Shown here: positions 48,704 through 63,409 of the stretch, in pieces
Layout of the letters: each line of letters starts with the position of its first letter
How positions within the stretch are numbered: position 1 is the first letter of the stretch
DNA from: Trema orientale
Lineage: Eukaryota > Streptophyta > Magnoliopsida > Rosales > Cannabaceae
DNA: 64,000 nt
Direction of reading: 5' to 3'
Assembly: GCA_002914845.1 (NCBI GenBank)
Contig: JXTC01000241.1
Span: 408,066-472,065 of the forward strand
Position numbers and translations under genes: made by a program
Notes under the pieces: generated by a model
Told to the model about the DNA's origin: nothing
What the model saw: only the letters and a program-made list of their open reading frames with translations
Databases searched by the model: none

Positions 48704-48975
48704 TAGGGATTTATAAAAATATGACCAAATTTTGGGCCCAATTTAAGTAAATATCCTTTTGTCAAATGTTATAGCAAAATGTCCGGTATATATATATTTA
48801 TATACCAAGTGTAAAATTTTATATACCAAGTATAAAAAATTATATATCCAACACATTTTAGTACAATAACTGAAATTACTAAATAAATGTATCTACTAAG
48901 TGTAAAAATATATATACCTAGACATTTAGCTATAAAATTAAAAAAGGGTACATCTATTTAATCAAATTTAAATAT
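48704..48975. repeat. Dispersed repeat, copy 2 (related copy near 30.9 kb)
   Basis: Shares an ordered set of words with 30883-31145, notably CAAATGTTATAGCAAAATG, CCGGTATATA and ACATTTAGCTATAAAA. It also contains a local doubling of TATATACCAAGTGTAAAA/TATATACCAAGTATAAAA. Non-coding. Confidence 0.65.
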
Positions 48976-50216
48976 TAGTCATCTACCTAAATTTCTCAAA
49001 AAAATTATAATGACCTTACTTATCCAATGAATGGGATGTCTCTTTTTGCAATATTTTATTGGGCATCAGCATCATTGGAACGGTGCCAACCTTGAATGAG
49101 ACTGTTAACACGTAAAAGTGGCACATCATGATTTATATCCACAAAGGAACACTTATTTGGTAGAGAATATATGCTTTCCAATAGGATTTACACTTGAAAT
49201 ACTCCACACTAAGGACCAAAGCAGACAACCCAACAAGTTCAGGTATCAAATAATGCTAATGCACAAATAAAATTCAATACCAAAAAAAAAAAAAAAAAAA
49301 AAAAAAAATCCGGGAAAGCAACACAGGACTTAAGTAGGTACATAAAAATCATTGCCTTTTTTTTTCCCCCTTGCAGCAATTCAATTATTCTGCCCCGTGG
49401 ATAATATGAAATGTGAGTAGTTCCATCAATAAAACACAGGAATGAACAGCTCCTCAGATTCTGTATTTGTCCAAACACACAACATTGTAATGAAAACAAA
49501 ATAAAAAGTTACAATTATTATTAAAAAAGAAAAAAAAAGGCAGAGGTGGATTCCATAATTTGCACTGTTGCGTTCTTCAAATAAACCCACTAAACAAGTA
49601 TTAGCTTTTAAAAAATCAAGATAACTGTTTTTTCATATCCATATTTAGCTCCATTTTTTAATTTGCAAAAATAAAATTAGTAAATAAAATCATTGAATGA
49701 AGAGGGTTTGTTTGATATTTTTGGGTACAAATTTGTCTTTTTTTCCTCTTTCTCTGCTAAAATTTGATGATAAGTGATAAGTTTGAAACTCAATGCCATA
49801 ATTGTCAAAAAAGAAAAAGAAAAAACAAAGAAGAAAAGAAAGACAAACAAACAAAGGAGAAATGATCTAATCATACAATCCTAAAAGACCTTTCACATTT
49901 CTACCGACGTTGATGCCGCTGAAAACTCATTACAATCTTGAAATAATTACCCAAAAAAAAAAAAAAAACCCCCCCCAAATAATAAAACAAAACTAACCAA
50001 ATTCCCCAAAAAATCAAAAAAATAAGAAGGTAAGTTTTTTTTTTAAAATTACTATTCTTAAGTTAGAAAAAGTGGAAAAAAAAAGGTTTTAACTAGAAAA
50101 ACTGTAGAACTAGAAGGTAGAGAGGAGTTATGTAATGTTTTATTACCGCAACGAACTTTAACATTGAATACTGAGGAGAGACATATAAGGAAACCGCAGA
50201 GGAAAATACAGAGAAA
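48976..50216. other. Intergenic DNA upstream of the BSK1-type gene
   Basis: No gene was recognised. A 31-A run begins near 49279. The remainder is A-rich and leads into the BSK1 promoter. TATAAGG at 50184-50190 is a possible TATA element. Confidence 0.45.
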
Positions 50217-50283
50217 AGAAAGAAAGAAAGAAAGAAAGAAAGCCTTTCTCTTTCTCTATCATAATCTCTCTCTCTCTCTCTCT
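50217..50283. repeat. (GAAA)n and (CT)n microsatellites in the BSK1 leader
   Basis: About six GAAA units (50217-50241) are followed, after a short CTTTCTC-rich spacer, by a (TC)n run at about 50267-50283. They are within 190 bases of the start codon and so probably in the 5' UTR. GA/CT tracts are common near plant start sites. Confidence 0.8.
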
Positions 50284-50399
50284 ACTTTCCATGCTTTAAC
50301 TCACCCACCCACCCACTCACTCGCTCACTCATAACCATTGATGGTTCCTCCGAGTTCACCAGCTCTAAGCAGCTCCAAACAGTGAAGTAGCAGAGAGTG

Positions 50400-53911
<3,512 letters not shown>

Positions 53912-54913
53912 AAATGACTAAAACCATTACATTAGCAAAAATGTTGTTGACTTGAGGCTGACCCAAAGTTGTATAAAATCTGAGCTGCAAATCAAAATTG
54001 CTTTCTCCATTGAAATGTCTATATACCGTATTATACAGAAAGGAAGTTTCGCATTACCGTCGTGATCAGCATTTTGTTTAGTTCTCTCTTTCTCGTCCTA
54101 GTTTTCTGTTTTGTTGCATTTAATTTTTCTTTTAAAACAAAATTTTGCTCAAGAATAGAAAAGAAAAAAAAACCAATAATAGTGTTATTACATGTATGAA
54201 GACTTTTAACGTGTGTCTTGCATGTATCAAGACTTTGAACGAGTGTCTTGCATAACTATCTTCATCTGGCTGCGTCGTCCCTGTTTGGCATGCCAGATTG
54301 GAGTGGGCTGAATTAGATTATTAGTTATTTATTGCGGTTATTACGGTTGGGAAGGCGTATGTGAAACTGAATAACAAACGGTGGGACAATTAAAATATTG
54401 AAAGTAGCGGAGTGAATTATACTAAGTAGCGGAGTGAAGTGAATTAGACTATTAGTTATTTATTAGGGTGGGACGTTTGTGAGAAACTAAATAACAACCA
54501 TTGCATCCGGTTAAAATATCCAATTAAAATACAAGTTCTTTAATATCTAATTAAGGATTAAAATACAAGTTCTTTAAATAAATACACTTGTATAATTTTT
54601 GTTATCGTGCTATATAGTTTATAGGAATTCTCAGGATTTATGTTTTTCTTCACTGATATGTCGCTTTTAAAAAGGTTATGTTGCTTATTTACTTATGCTA
54701 ATGCCGATGTGGGAATGGCGATTGTGTTTTTGTTATTTTCAAGGTTCAAGCTAGAAATCCTACTTGGTTTAGGGAACTTCTGTTTGGTTGCAGAGAAAAT
54801 GAATTCTCTTATTTTTATCAATTTTCTTGGAAAGAAATCTTTGGTTTTTAGTGTAATATTTCTACGACTGACAAGTCTCTTTCATCAACAGACTAACGAT
54901 GGTCATTTATTTA
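53912..54913. other. 3' flank of BSK1 and intergenic DNA
   Basis: The 3' UTR probably occupies the first 200 bases. A 30-bp imperfect tandem duplication lies at 54191-54250. AGTAGCGGAGTGAA is repeated near 54405 and 54425. The open frame at 54640-54951 has no supporting features. Confidence 0.45.
54191..54250. repeat. 30-bp imperfect tandem duplication
   Basis: CATGTATGAAGACTTTTAAC plus GTGTGTCTTG (54191-54220) is followed by CATGTATCAAGACTTTGAAC plus GAGTGTCTTG (54221-54250). Confidence 0.85.
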
Positions 54914-54914
54914 T

Positions 54915-55576
54915 AGGCTTGTTTGGTAATACCTATTTAAATGGTTTTTAATTTTTTAATAAGAAAAGTAGAAATACTTTTTGAAAGCATATTTGGTAAA
55001 ACTACATTTGTTTTTTGTTTTTTACAATTTAATAACAAAATTTTAAAATTTTGAAAACAAAAATTTTTTAATTTCAAAATTTTTTAAACAATTTTTTAGA
55101 AAGGCTAGTATCAAAATTCAAACATATTTAGACTCACGTGATCATTTTTCTCAACATTTTATCTCTTGTCACTATCTCTTGTATCACTATCTTTCTAGTT
55201 CTTTGTTAAAATGATACTTTTCTAAATAATTTTAAAAATGATATTTTTCAAAAATAAAATTTCTAAAAATAGTACTTTTAAAAATAAAACTATAAAAATG
55301 GTAAAGTTATTTTCAAAAACTTCACAAAAGATTTAGATTAACATCAATTTCTAAAGTTTTATTTTGAAAAATAATACTACTGAAATTTATTTAGATAAAT
55401 TCCACTTTTTCTTTCTCCCCATTGTCTCTTCCCTTTTCCTTATTGCTCCTCTTTTGATTTTCTCTTTCAAAAGTAAAAAATACTAGTTGTCATAGGTGTT
55501 ATAAAAAATAAAAATATTGTTACCAAACACATTTTTGTTTTTGAAAATCAAAAAATAAAAACGTTACCAAATGGCA
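54915..55576. mobile_element. Probable MITE or TIR element
   Basis: The left end is AGGCTTGTTTGGTAATACC. The right end, reverse-complemented, is TGTGCCATTTGGTAACGTTT. The roughly 660-bp interior is A/T-only in long stretches, with many AAAATTTT-type inverted words. The left terminus resembles that of the GPAT9-intron MITE (GGCTTG(C/T)TTGG). No clear target duplication was found. Confidence 0.45.
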
Positions 55577-56296
55577 CATAGTAGGCGAAATCAATCTGGA
55601 GTCCAGTGTTATTTAGCCACCAGTGCTATCCTAACCTATTGAAAATCTAATTTATAAGATATACAGAGATAACTAATAACATATTGGACAATGATTATAT
55701 TTGTTTCAACATTGAAGCAATACTGGTCTGTCTTACAGCTGTGGCAACAAGGAAATTCGAAACAAAAATAGCTTTCACTGCATAAATCATTAGCATCTAT
55801 GCAAACACGCTTTCTGAAAAGCTAAATTGTGTTGCTGAATGCTTGAGATAGATTAAATCCTATGTATGATTTGCAAGCCACGATCTTGACCAGTCTTTAT
55901 TTATTCCCATTTGATGCAGAAGAATTTATCTTGTTAGATTGATTTTGTTTCCGGTTTTGTTCTCTATATTTGTAACACTAAATTCCTTGGTCAGTCAGCT
56001 CATACTGGCCTCTGTTCTAAAATTTTCAGTTCCGACTATTATTTAGTCTTTAGAGAGGTAAAAATTTGAGATAATTTTTTCTTAAGTTTCAAGTAGTGAT
56101 CCTTATTTGGGGAAAAAGAATTCAGTAGAAGTTTTGAAATTGGAACGATCTCTGAATTTGTGTAGTAAGGAAGAAGTAATATAAGCACAGAATGTATGGG
56201 AAAAGTAATTAATTTCGTATTGACAAAGTATAAAGGCTACATCTCATTCATGTACAATTGTATGCCTATGATACTACATAATTTAGTTCTTATCAG
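55577..56296. other. Intergenic DNA and 3' flank of the first DUF241 gene
   Basis: No gene was recognised. The part nearest 56296 should be the 3' UTR of the minus-strand gene. Confidence 0.45.
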
Positions 56297-57151
56297 CTAG
56301 TGATTGAGGATGTTGAGCAGAGAAACTCTAGTTTTGATCAAACGCCTGTAAAGGCTCTCAACGCCTTCTTCAAGATCTTGAATGCACAACTCCAAGTTTT
56401 GAAGTTGATTTTGCGCCTTATCTTCGAGCGTGCTATCTGATTTCTTGACCTTCTGACTGATGAGCAAGTTCAATGAAGCATCAGCGCTTGCAAATTCATT
56501 GAATTCGTTGACATCCTCGCAAGCTACTCTTTTGGTGTTCATCGTCTTAGTGACTACAGACCAGCCGCTTGGTTTGGATTGTGACTTTGCCCCGGAGATG
56601 AAAGAAATCAATGATTCAAACACGCTGACAGTGATTGATTCGACCTCTCTCAACATGCTAACAATTTCAATGGTCTCTTGTTCCTTCTTAAGGGAACTGA
56701 GGTTGCATCTGTTTTCCATGGCCTTGTGGAGTGCCTTCTTCACCACTTTCCTAGAGGCCAAGAATTTCTTAACCTCGCCTGAGAGACTGATTTCACCTCC
56801 GCGTCTTCTGCGCAAGATTGATTGTAGTTCTTGTATGGATTCCTTTGTTTGCTGCAAGGCAACCTTAACAGTGTTGCATAGATCCAAGAGTCTAAGAGAT
56901 CCACCCAATAGCACATCAACATGTTTTTCATTTTGCTCTTTGGACAATGCTCGTTGGTTTAGAGGTAGCGAAAGCAGCTTTTCAACACAGTCATTGAGAT
57001 CTTGAAGGCCACTTAGTTTTGTGGCTATTGATGTCGATGATGTAGAGGCCACTTCAGAAGACCTCAATCTGCGCAACTGCTCATCAAACTCTGGAATGAG
57101 AGGGTGCTGACTAGAAGGAAAGCTGTTGGAGCGAACATGGTAAGCTGCCAT
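56297..57151 (-). CDS. DUF241 family protein A, 284 aa, intronless
   Basis: Member of the plant-specific DUF241 family (Pfam PF03087), usually intronless and tandemly arrayed; biochemical role unknown. It begins MAAYHVRSNSFPSSQHPLIP, the typical family opening (HVRSNS(F/L)PS..HPLI). It then has the RLRSSE segment, a conserved basic patch (ILRRRRGGE, about 115-123), ASRKVVKKAL, and the conserved C-terminus RRLIKTRVSLLNILNH. Most of the chain is predicted helical with coiled-coil character (QNLELCIQDLEEGVESLYRR). It is the most divergent of the three neighbours. A TATATATA motif (57249-57256, minus strand) lies about 100 bases upstream of the ATG. No signal peptide or membrane segment was seen. 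Confidence 0.9.
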   Translation of the reverse strand: MAAYHVRSNSFPSSQHPLIPEFDEQLRRLRSSEVASTSSTSIATKLSGLQDLNDCVEKLLSLPLNQRALSKEQNEKHVDVLLGGSLRLLDLCNTVKVALQQTKESIQELQSILRRRRGGEISLSGEVKKFLASRKVVKKALHKAMENRCNLSSLKKEQETIEIVSMLREVESITVSVFESLISFISGAKSQSKPSGWSVVTKTMNTKRVACEDVNEFNEFASADASLNLLISQKVKKSDSTLEDKAQNQLQNLELCIQDLEEGVESLYRRLIKTRVSLLNILNH

Positions 57152-57248
57152 TGTTTTGTTATAGCGAAGAAAAGGAGAAGAGCTTGATAGGTTTGAATGT
57201 TGAATTCAATATAGAATTTGGTTGCTTTCCTTTAAGAATTACTATCTG

Positions 57249-57256
57249 TATATATA
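57249..57256 (-). promoter_or_regulatory. TATA box, DUF241 gene A
   Basis: TATATATA on the minus strand lies about 100 bases before the start codon, the same spacing as in the two paralogues. Confidence 0.4.
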
Positions 57257-58148
57257 TTCAGAGGGTAAGGGAGACAAGAGGAATCTCATCCTCTTCACCA
57301 CACAATGAGCATAACATGACTATGATCTGGATCTAAACAAACTATTACGAGGATGTTGATGCTATGTCTACTCACCATCAAGTCCGGATCTTGATATCAA
57401 AGTCTATTTATCAGAGATGGTTCTGTCAGTTGGGGACATGCCATATCACAATGAGCAATAAATTTGCAATGCACGGGTGGCGTTGACACCACCTCTTCGG
57501 AAGAAGAAAGAGGCAATGACCATCCTATCCGGATCAGAATACCTCCACATGAGACAAGAGTCGTGGATATCTCATAATGGACTAGTCTATGTTTTCAAAT
57601 ACTAGAAAATTGGTAAGCAATCGTGCTGGTGATTCTGTTGGCCTCCTAACAGTATGGCAGCCGGCGTAAGTTTCATTGCATAATGCGTGTGAAATTGAAG
57701 TCTACAGTTGAATGATAATTATTGCATATTGGTATTGATTATCATCTTGAGACAATTAGAATCTTTACAGACTTGAAATTTGTTTTAATTTGCATAAATC
57801 CCATGTGACATTTGACCTCAACACAGGGTGGTTCAAGTTGACAAAGCAATGTAATTATTTGAATTAATAAACGTTCAACTTATTTATTTTTACTTCTGAT
57901 TCATAATTTCATTTTGATCTTCTTTCAACGCTAGAATATCACTTCTTTCTCTCAAGTAAACGCATGATCAGGTTATTAGTAAAAAGGCTCTCAAAATAGA
58001 AGATAAAGAAATGAAAAAAGAGCGGCAATTGGGCAAAAATAGCACAGATTTACTATGAATGGTATGTGCATGTATATTCCATGATATTTACAAGTAGATG
58101 TTAACATTTTTCACATAGGCCATCAAAATTTTGGATGAATATTCTAAT

Positions 58149-59000
58149 CTAGTCGTTGAGGATGTTGAGAATTGAGACTCGAGTTTTGATCAAACGCCTG
58201 AACAAGCATTCTAGTCTTTCTTCAAAGTCTTGGACGCACTGCTCTAAATTTTGCAGCTCTCGCATAGCTTGGCCTGTCTTGCTTTTCTCCTGAGACATGA
58301 TGCAGTGCAATGCAACATCCACTTTGGCGAATTCATTTACAACTTCTTCGTCGCAGCCAACTCTTTTGCTCTGCACAAGCTTGGAAACTAGAGACCAGCC
58401 ACCAAGCTTAGAATGTGCCTTTTGTCCAGAAATAAAGGACAACAAGGTCTCAAAAGAGGCAAAAGTGACAGCTTCCACCTCTCTCAAAACACTAACCAAA
58501 GTTGTGATTTCACTCTCTTTGTTTGAAGGAGAGAATGAGCTCTTTGATTCAACACCTTTCAAACTTCCCAAGGCCTTTTGGATTGCCTTTTTCACCACTT
58601 TCCTTGAGGCTGAGTATTTCTTGATCTCATTCTCAAGATTAACTTTTCTGCGCATGATTAATTGCATTTCGCGTGCGCATTCCTTTGTGTGCAAAACAGC
58701 ATCCTTGGCTGTGCTGCAGATATCCAAGAGCCTAAGAGAGCCATCCACAAGTTCATCAACCCATTTCTCTTGGCAGCCTTGGACAAAGGCTCGTTGAGTG
58801 AGGGGTAACTGAAGCAACTTCTCAACATAAAGTTGCAATTCCTCAAGACCACTCAGTTTGTGGGCTATGGAAGATGATGAAGTTGCATCAGAAGCCCCTC
58901 TTAATCTGATCAAATGGTCATTGCACTCTTCAATAAGTGGATGTGATTTGGAGGGCAAGCTGTTTGAGCGAACATGGAAGTTGGATTTTGATGGAGCCAT
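58149..59000 (-). CDS. DUF241 family protein B, 283 aa, intronless
   Basis: Plant DUF241 protein of unknown function, closely related to its neighbour at 60358-61224. It opens MAPSKSNFHVRSNSLPS and includes QLPLTQRAFVQGCQEKWVDE and ASRKVVKKAIQKALGSLKGV. It ends RRLIKTRVSILNILND. Compared with genes A and C it lacks four or five residues in the basic patch: MRRKVNLENE stands where C has MRRRRGAEVILENE. That small deletion removes most of the arginine cluster. A minus-strand TATATAAATA lies about 100 bases upstream of the ATG. The duplicated flanks show that B and C arose by tandem duplication. Confidence 0.92.
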   Translation of the reverse strand: MAPSKSNFHVRSNSLPSKSHPLIEECNDHLIRLRGASDATSSSSIAHKLSGLEELQLYVEKLLQLPLTQRAFVQGCQEKWVDELVDGSLRLLDICSTAKDAVLHTKECAREMQLIMRRKVNLENEIKKYSASRKVVKKAIQKALGSLKGVESKSSFSPSNKESEITTLVSVLREVEAVTFASFETLLSFISGQKAHSKLGGWSLVSKLVQSKRVGCDEEVVNEFAKVDVALHCIMSQEKSKTGQAMRELQNLEQCVQDFEERLECLFRRLIKTRVSILNILND

Positions 59001-59100
59001 TATTTTCTATCTCAGGAAAGAGATGTTGGCCTTTTTTGTTTTAGATCTGAATTGATCAGTTTTGCTAAGTTTGCCTTGCTTCTTTTCCATATGCTATATG

Positions 59101-59110
59101 TATTTATATA
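59101..59110 (-). promoter_or_regulatory. TATA box, DUF241 gene B
   Basis: TATATAAATA on the minus strand, about 100 bases before the start codon and conserved in gene C. Confidence 0.6.
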
Positions 59111-60357
59111 TGTGATTAGATGAGGGAGACATGAAGCATCTTCGTAATCAAATACCAATGCGTAATAACATACGTGGTTAAGATTTAGATGCAACAGTGT
59201 AGCAGCGATGTTTGTGCAATGTTCCCTGCCCACCAATATCTCCAACTCATTTCCAATTTACATTAACTTGTATAAATCCTAGAGCATCTCTTTCCATTAG
59301 ATGTTGCTATACAATTTTGATATTTTACATGATGCAATAACACGGATGGCTTTGACACATTTGTGATCAATGACTCAGGGCTATTGCTATATATTTATCT
59401 CATATTTTAATACATTGTGTCATCTTCGATTTGTCAATAGAAAAAGAGCTGTCCTTGCTGGAGCTTTGCTCACCTCATGCACGTTTACTATTACCCGATT
59501 CTTCCGCTTCCATCATAGATCTCAAAAAATTCTCTCAATTATAAATACGCTACATATGTCGCACTGTGAAGCTTTTGGATTAGGGCAAACATAATTCGGA
59601 TCATAAACTCTAACACATAACAAGATTGTAATTTGGATCTAACAAACTATTATAAGGATGTTGATGCTATGTCTCCTCACCTCCAGGTCCGGATCTTGGA
59701 ATCAAAGTCTATTCATCAGAGATGATTTTCTCAGTTGGAGACATGCCATATCACAATGAGCAATAAATTTGCAATGCACGAGTGGCTTTGACAACACCTC
59801 TTTGAAACAAGAAAGAGGCAGTGACCATCCTATCCGGATCAGCATACCTCCACATGAGACAAGAGAGGTGGATATCCCGTAATAGACTTGACTATGTTTT
59901 TAATACTTTGAAAGGTTAGCAAAGCGTGTCGATGATTCCATTGGCCCCCTAACAGTAAGGCAGCCAACATAGGTTTCGTTGCATAAAGCATGTGAAATTC
60001 AAGTCTTCTATTGAATGATAATTATTGCATTTAGTATTCATTAACTACCTAGCTTGAGACAACTAGAATCTTTACAGACTTGACATTTGATTTAATTTGC
60101 ATCCTTTTAATTAATAATTTCCTTTAAATCTTCTGTTAACAATAAAATTTTGATTTCACTTTAGTTAACACGATCAGGGTTATTAGTAAAAAAAGTCTCT
60201 TAAAGTGGAAGATAGTAAGAAATAAAAAAAGAGCAGCAATTGAGCAAAAAGAGTATAGATTTACTATGAATGGTATGTACATGTATATTCCATCATTTAC
60301 AAGTATATGTGAACATTTTTCATCTAGGCCATCAAAATTTTGGATGAGTTTTCTGAT

Positions 60358-61224
60358 CTAGTTGTTGAGGATGTTGAGGATTGCAACTCTGGTTTTGATT
60401 AAACGCCTGAACAAGCACTCTAGTCTTTCTTCAAAGTCTTGAACACACAGCTCTAGATTTTGCAGCTCTAGCATAGCTTGGTCATTTTTCCTTTTCTCCT
60501 GAGACGCGAGGCAGTGCAATGCAACATCCACTTCTGCAAATTCATTAACTGGTTCTGCTTCTTCCTCGCAGCCAACTCTTGTGGTGTTCATAAGCTTGGA
60601 GACTAAAGACCAGCCACCAATCTTAGAAGCCCTTGGCCCAGATACGAAGCACAACAAAGACTCGAAGGCGGAAAGAGTGCTAGCTTCCACCTCTCTCAAA
60701 ACACTAATCAAGGCGGTGGTTTCACTATCTTTGTTTGGAGAAGAGAGTGAGTTCTTTGATTCAACACCCTTCAAACTTGCCAAGGCCTTTTGGATTGCCT
60801 TTTTCACTACTTTCCTAGAGGCTGAGTATTTCCTAATCTCATTTTCGAGAATGACTTCAGCCCCTCGTCTTCTGCGCATGGTCGATTGAATTTCGCGTGC
60901 ACTTTCTTTTGTGTGCAATACCGCATCCTTGGCAGCACAGCACATGTCCAAGAGCCTAAGAGAGCCATCGACCAGATGGTCAACCCATTTCTCTTGGCGG
61001 CCTTGGACAAAGGCTTGTTGAGTGAGGGGTAACTGAAGCAACTTCTCAACACAAAGGTGCAAATCCTCAAGACCTCTAAGTTTTTGGGCTATGGAAGATG
61101 ATGAAGTTGCATGAGAAGCCTCTCCTAATCTGATCAAACGGTCATTACACTCTTCAATAACTGGATGTGATTGGGAGGGCAAGCTGTTCGAGCGAACATG
61201 AAAGTTGGATTTTGAGGCAGCCAT
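60358..61224 (-). CDS. DUF241 family protein C, 288 aa, intronless
   Basis: Tandem paralogue of gene B. It opens MAASKSNFHVRSNSLPSQSH, retains the full basic patch (MRRRRGAEVILENE), includes ASRKVVKKAIQKALASLKGV and GGWSLVSKLMNTTRVGCEEE, and ends RRLIKTRVAILNILNN. The chain is mainly helical, with no signal peptide or membrane segment. The reading frame is intact and differences from B are mostly conservative, so both copies look functional. The function of the family is not known. The conserved C-terminal RRLIKTR motif and the N-terminal HVRSNSLPS motif are the best diagnostic features. Confidence 0.92.
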   Translation of the reverse strand: MAASKSNFHVRSNSLPSQSHPVIEECNDRLIRLGEASHATSSSSIAQKLRGLEDLHLCVEKLLQLPLTQQAFVQGRQEKWVDHLVDGSLRLLDMCCAAKDAVLHTKESAREIQSTMRRRRGAEVILENEIRKYSASRKVVKKAIQKALASLKGVESKNSLSSPNKDSETTALISVLREVEASTLSAFESLLCFVSGPRASKIGGWSLVSKLMNTTRVGCEEEAEPVNEFAEVDVALHCLASQEKRKNDQAMLELQNLELCVQDFEERLECLFRRLIKTRVAILNILNN

Positions 61225-61322
61225 GCTTTTCTATCTCACGAAAGAGATATTGGCCTTCGAGTTTTGGATCTGAATTGATCAGTTGCAAAGTTTGCCTTGC
61301 TTCTTCTGCCATATGCTGTATG

Positions 61323-61330
61323 TATTTATA
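61323..61330 (-). promoter_or_regulatory. TATA box, DUF241 gene C
   Basis: TATAAATA on the minus strand, about 100 bases before the start codon and aligned with the box of gene B. Confidence 0.6.
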
Positions 61331-61636
61331 TGCGTGTTTAGATGAGGGAACATGAAGCATCTCCTTAATCATATACCAATAATAACACGTGGTTAAGATG
61401 TAGATGTAACTTTGTAGCAGCGATGTTTGTGCGATGTTCCCTGCCCACCGGTATCTCCAACTCATTTCCATTTATATTAACTCGACAAATCCTAGAGCAT
61501 CTCTATTCATGACGGACTTCTATATATATTTCACCAACACGAGTGGCCTTTGACACATTTCTCAATATGACTCAGGACTAATGCTATTTATCTCATATTT
61601 TTATGCTACACTGTGTCATTTTGAATTGTCATTCGC

Positions 61637-63235
61637 GTTTAAAGAAATTAATTATGTGAAGCAATATCATTGACTAATAGGTTAGTATTATCTTAAACAT
61701 AATTATCATGCAAGGAGAAGACAAGATCATCTTAAGCCTTTAAGCACTCTGTACTCTCCGTAATGTAGAAAAATGGGGTAGTGCTTGTTAGTTGGACTGT
61801 CCCCCAAAAAGGAAGGGCCGCTTCTTTCCTAACTTTTGGAGCGTGTAAGCTTTGAGCTACGATTTCTTACCAAAATAAAATGATGGCTAAATTTTCAAAC
61901 AAAACGACATGTCGTTTGAACATTTAATTTCCACAAGACATTTCCGAGTGTCTCAGTGGGTTGCGGTGATGCAATGAAACAATCGATCAAGAAGAGTTAG
62001 AGAGTATGGTTTTTTGCTCACAAACTCTATTGTTCAATAAAGTATGAGGGGTTTTCGCACTTTTACCAAAAAATTCTTGTGTTCTGATAAATTACAATTC
62101 AAATATTCGAATTTAGCATGGTCAATACAACTAGTTAAAATAAGTGAGTGGAAAAATAAATTTATACCTTGTAAACTTGAAAACTCAACCAAACAAACAA
62201 TATACTAAAAAAAGATGACCAAACAATACTGTGACTATTTGTATTGTGTTTGCCTACTCAGAGTCTTATTTAAGCAATACTTTTATCTTGTTTGGTTAAT
62301 TTTTTAAGTTCATATTATTTAAGTTAAGTTTTCCAATATTTATGGAGTAGAAATTTGTATTTTCAACTATTAACTTTGACTAGTTGTGATGGCAATGAGG
62401 AATTTTTTTTAAAAAAAAAATATAAAACGGACTTCTCAAGTGAATAATTATTAATAAAAGCTAAAAAACTTTAATTACAATAAAAAAACAGAGATTACAA
62501 TTTCAAAGTCCTAAAAAAGGAGACGAAAATTGGATTACAAATACAATAATAACAAAATTATGGGCTACCATAATTCTCAAAAAGAAGAAAATAATAAGAA
62601 CTACCAGCAAACAATTGCCTTCACCCGCTTTTAAACTGCGTTCTTGGCGAGTAGAGTACTGTGATTCCAACACTAAATGAGATCCACGCCTGCTGAAAAA
62701 GAAATTTAACTTATCCACATTATGGATCTAAATTCAAAGAAAAAATTCTCAGATTTAAGATCTATAGTAAATATAACTAAAAATCTACACAGATAAAAAA
62801 TCTGGTAGTACTATAATCACATCTAAATATGAACTTATTATAAAAATAAATAAATAAAAACTAAAAAAACTCCTCATCCCCAAAGGAGACTAAGGAGGAG
62901 AAGGGAAGAGGAGGAGAAGCCAGAGAAGGAGATCAAAACACTCCCTTGTGAAACATCTAACAAGAGTTTTTTGAGAGAGAAAGAAAATGAGGCTAGGATT
63001 CTTTTTCTAGGGATCCTTTAAGTCAAAATAAATTAAGAGCCTATGACAATGAGGAATTTGGAAAAACAATCCAAATATGTTTTTGATTGTAATTGCAAAA
63101 TGGTAAAAAGTCCAAAAAAAATAGTTCTCATAATTTCTCTCAAGCGGGGGACTAGCACCATACGCTCCTATTTACTAGTGCTTCCCTTTCTCAAATTATA
63201 TTTCATGTGTTGTTCGAGGTTGTTGGCTTTTTTTC
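61637..63235. other. Intergenic DNA, nothing recognised
   Basis: No gene was recognised. The short frames at 62503-62718 (minus) and 63043-63270 (plus) are not supported; the second runs into a microsatellite. Confidence 0.45.

Positions 63236-63266
<31 letters not shown>
63236..63266. repeat. (TC)n microsatellite
   Basis: About fifteen uninterrupted CT dinucleotides. Confidence 0.92.
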
Positions 63267-63270
<4 letters not shown>

Positions 63271-63409
63271 TTTGTCTCTCTCTTTTTAAAAAAATTAGGA
63301 CTATGAACTATTATTCATGTTCTTTTTATTATTATTGTGTATTGTTTTTTTCTTTTCAAAATATTATTATTGTTTTTTTTTTCTAGTTAACCCCCTTTTG
63401 TGAGGCTAT

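Larger units (their letters stand above)
57327..59450. repeat. Segmental tandem duplication, unit 1
   Basis: Similar along its length to 59634-61636. The shared left edge reads GGATCTAA(A)CAAACTATTA, then AGGATGTTGATGCTATGTCT. Both units continue through about 450 bases of non-coding sequence (TTGCAATGCACGRGTGGC, CATCCTATCCGGATCAG), the 3' flank, the DUF241 coding region and the promoter. The last shared words are CTCATATTTT and TGTGTCAT. The unit contains DUF241 gene B. Confidence 0.85.
59634..61636. repeat. Segmental tandem duplication, unit 2
   Basis: Second copy of the roughly 2.1-kb unit (first copy 57327-59450), in the same orientation and containing DUF241 gene C. Similarity spans the distal non-coding block, 3' flank (GATTTACTATGAATGGTATG), coding region, TATA region and upstream sequence. 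Small indels are frequent outside the coding part, so the duplication is not very recent. Confidence 0.85.

Noticed and set aside
56460-57005. Plus-strand frames antisense to the DUF241 genes (also 58297-58797 and 60581-60889)
   Set aside because: Shadows of the conserved minus-strand coding sequences; their peptides mirror the real frames and lack independent support.
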